The position numbers and the translations under genes were made by a program. Below the pieces are notes generated by a model. The model saw only the letters and a list, made by a program, of their open reading frames with translations, was not told where the DNA came from and ran no database searches. 13,521 nt of DNA. Source: Collinsella aerofaciens (lineage in GTDB: Bacteria; Actinomycetota; Coriobacteriia; Coriobacteriales; Coriobacteriaceae). This document shows, piece after piece, positions 12,582 to 13,521 of this stretch; the first letter of the stretch is position 1, and each line of letters starts with the position of its first letter. Location: the NCBI GenBank assembly GCA_021641225.1, contig JAJWXI010000035.1, forward strand, positions 1 through 13,521. Reading direction: 5' to 3'.

Positions 12582-13521
12582 ATGACGGGAACTTATGCAG
12601 ATATCACCGACGTCGCCTGCGATGTCGTCATTATCGGCGCCGGCGTGATCGGATGCGCGGCGGCGTACAACTTGGCCAAGAAGGGCCGCAGCGTCACGGT
12701 GCTCGACCGCGAGCCCAATGTGGGCGAGGGCGCGAGCTCGCGCAACGGCGGCGGCGTTCGCCAGAGCGGCCGCGATGGCCGCGAGCTGCCGCTTGCCATG
12801 TATGCCGTCGAGAACATTTGGCCTTCGCTGTCCGACGAGCTGGGCGCCGACGTCGAGTACGTCAAACGCGGCAACCTGCGCCTGGGCAAGACCGAGGAAC
12901 ACCTGCAGACGCTTCGCAAACTGGCGAGCATGTCGCAGGGTTTGGGGCTCGATATGAAGATGATCGGACCCGAGGAGGTGCGCGAGATTAACCCGTACCT
13001 GTCCGACCAGGTCATCGGCGCCTCGTGGTGTCCCACGGATGGGCATGCCAACCCCATGCGCACCACGCTCGCGTATTATCGCGCGGCCAAGGCGCTCGGC
13101 GTGCGCTTCGTGACGGGTGTCGAGGTCAAGTGCCTGCGCAAAGTGCGCGGCCGCGTCGCGGGCGTCGAGTGCAATATCGGCACCTTTACGGCCAACGACG
13201 TGCTGCTGGCGGCGGGCCTGGGTAGCCGCGGTATCGCCGCGAGCGTGGGTATCGACATCCCCATGACGGGATCGCTTATCGAGTGCCTGGTCACCGAGGC
13301 CGAGCCCACGATGTTTCCGCAGATGCTCGGCGTTGCCACGGGTGACTTTTACGGACACCAGACGGCGCATGGCTCGTTTGTTTTTGGCGGCAGCTCGGGT
13401 CTTGAGGAGTCGAACGGCGCGTTTGGCGGCCGTCCCACCTCGAGCATTACGGCGCCGGCTGAGTGTCGCGCCATCATGGGCTACATTCCGCGCCTGGCCG
13501 ACGCCAAGATCGTGAGAACCT
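12582..13521 (+). CDS. DAO-family FAD-dependent amine/amino acid dehydrogenase subunit (SoxB/HcnC-like), 3' end outside the window
   Basis: The frame from ATG 12582 stays open for 313 codons to the right edge; the family's length of about 380-480 residues implies that roughly 70-170 are missing. CDVVIIGAGVIGCAAAYNLA (about 13-32) is the FAD-binding fold. SSRNGGGVRQSGRD (about 52-65) and CPTDGHANPMRTTLAYYRAA (about 150-169) are hallmarks of the SoxB/HcnC/NoxB substrate-oxidising subunits, where the flavin takes a hydride from a secondary amine or amino acid C-N bond. GAGGGGAG in the end of the BFD gene precedes the start. The gene stands directly after the electron-transfer subunits and is probably the catalytic subunit. 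Candidate substrates known for the family are sarcosine, glycine, proline, hydroxyproline and opines; the visible part does not decide among them. Confidence 0.9.
   Translation, partial: MTGTYADITDVACDVVIIGAGVIGCAAAYNLAKKGRSVTVLDREPNVGEGASSRNGGGVRQSGRDGRELPLAMYAVENIWPSLSDELGADVEYVKRGNLRLGKTEEHLQTLRKLASMSQGLGLDMKMIGPEEVREINPYLSDQVIGASWCPTDGHANPMRTTLAYYRAAKALGVRFVTGVEVKCLRKVRGRVAGVECNIGTFTANDVLLAAGLGSRGIAASVGIDIPMTGSLIECLVTEAEPTMFPQMLGVATGDFYGHQTAHGSFVFGGSSGLEESNGAFGGRPTSSITAPAECRAIMGYIPRLADAKIVRT

Noticed and set aside
12405..13370. Minus-strand open frame of 321 codons, and similar ones at 2284-3204, 10437-11183 and 11223-11867
   Set aside because: Antisense shadows of genes with solid family motifs on the plus strand.
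1..13521. CRISPR arrays, tRNA or rRNA genes, insertion sequences
   Set aside because: No regularly spaced repeats, cloverleaf-like sequences, rRNA-like stretches or transposase motifs were seen in the window.

Overview
The window is about 60% GC, densely coded and almost gap-free. The protein sequences suggest an anaerobic actinobacterium of the Coriobacteriia, with Collinsella as the best guess. That placement rests on recognising protein style, GC and codon use, not on a database search.

Layout. (1) On the minus strand, running off the left edge, is a Y-family translesion DNA polymerase with LexA/SOS-box-like dyads just upstream of its start. (2) On the plus strand follow a PAP2-type membrane phosphatase, then a two-gene unit made of a half-length iron-alcohol-dehydrogenase-like protein and an SMR (EmrE-like) exporter, closed by a strong terminator at 3219-3262. 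(3) One apparent transcription unit, 3435-8973, holds an atypical PII signalling protein, a complete spermidine/putrescine-type ABC transporter (ATPase, two permeases, Tat-type lipoprotein binding protein) and an ornithine cyclodeaminase/mu-crystallin family enzyme. It ends at a 16-bp perfect terminator (9004-9052). (4) A solitary, less GC-rich module holds an Abi-family protein with an exact HEPN motif (RNRCSH), preceded by a candidate promoter and a structured RNA; it is closed by another 16-bp terminator (9986-10036). (5) A tightly packed operon from 10226 to the right edge encodes a multi-subunit flavin/iron-sulfur dehydrogenase of the HcnABC / octopine-nopaline oxidase / SoxB type: a [2Fe-2S] subunit, an FAD/NAD(P) disulfide-reductase-like subunit with a 4Fe-4S region, a BFD-type [2Fe-2S] protein, and a DAO-family FAD subunit that is cut by the window end.

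How they may work together. Regions 3 and 5 look like uptake and oxidation of an amine, amino acid or opine-like nitrogen compound, with the PII protein as a likely nitrogen/energy sensor for the transporter. The substrate cannot be read from the sequence. The Abi module sits between these two metabolic operons and looks like an independent defence or toxin-antitoxin cassette. The most interesting signals are that HEPN-plus-RNA module and the PII protein, whose T-loop is longer than usual and lacks the uridylylation tyrosine, heading a polyamine-type transporter operon.
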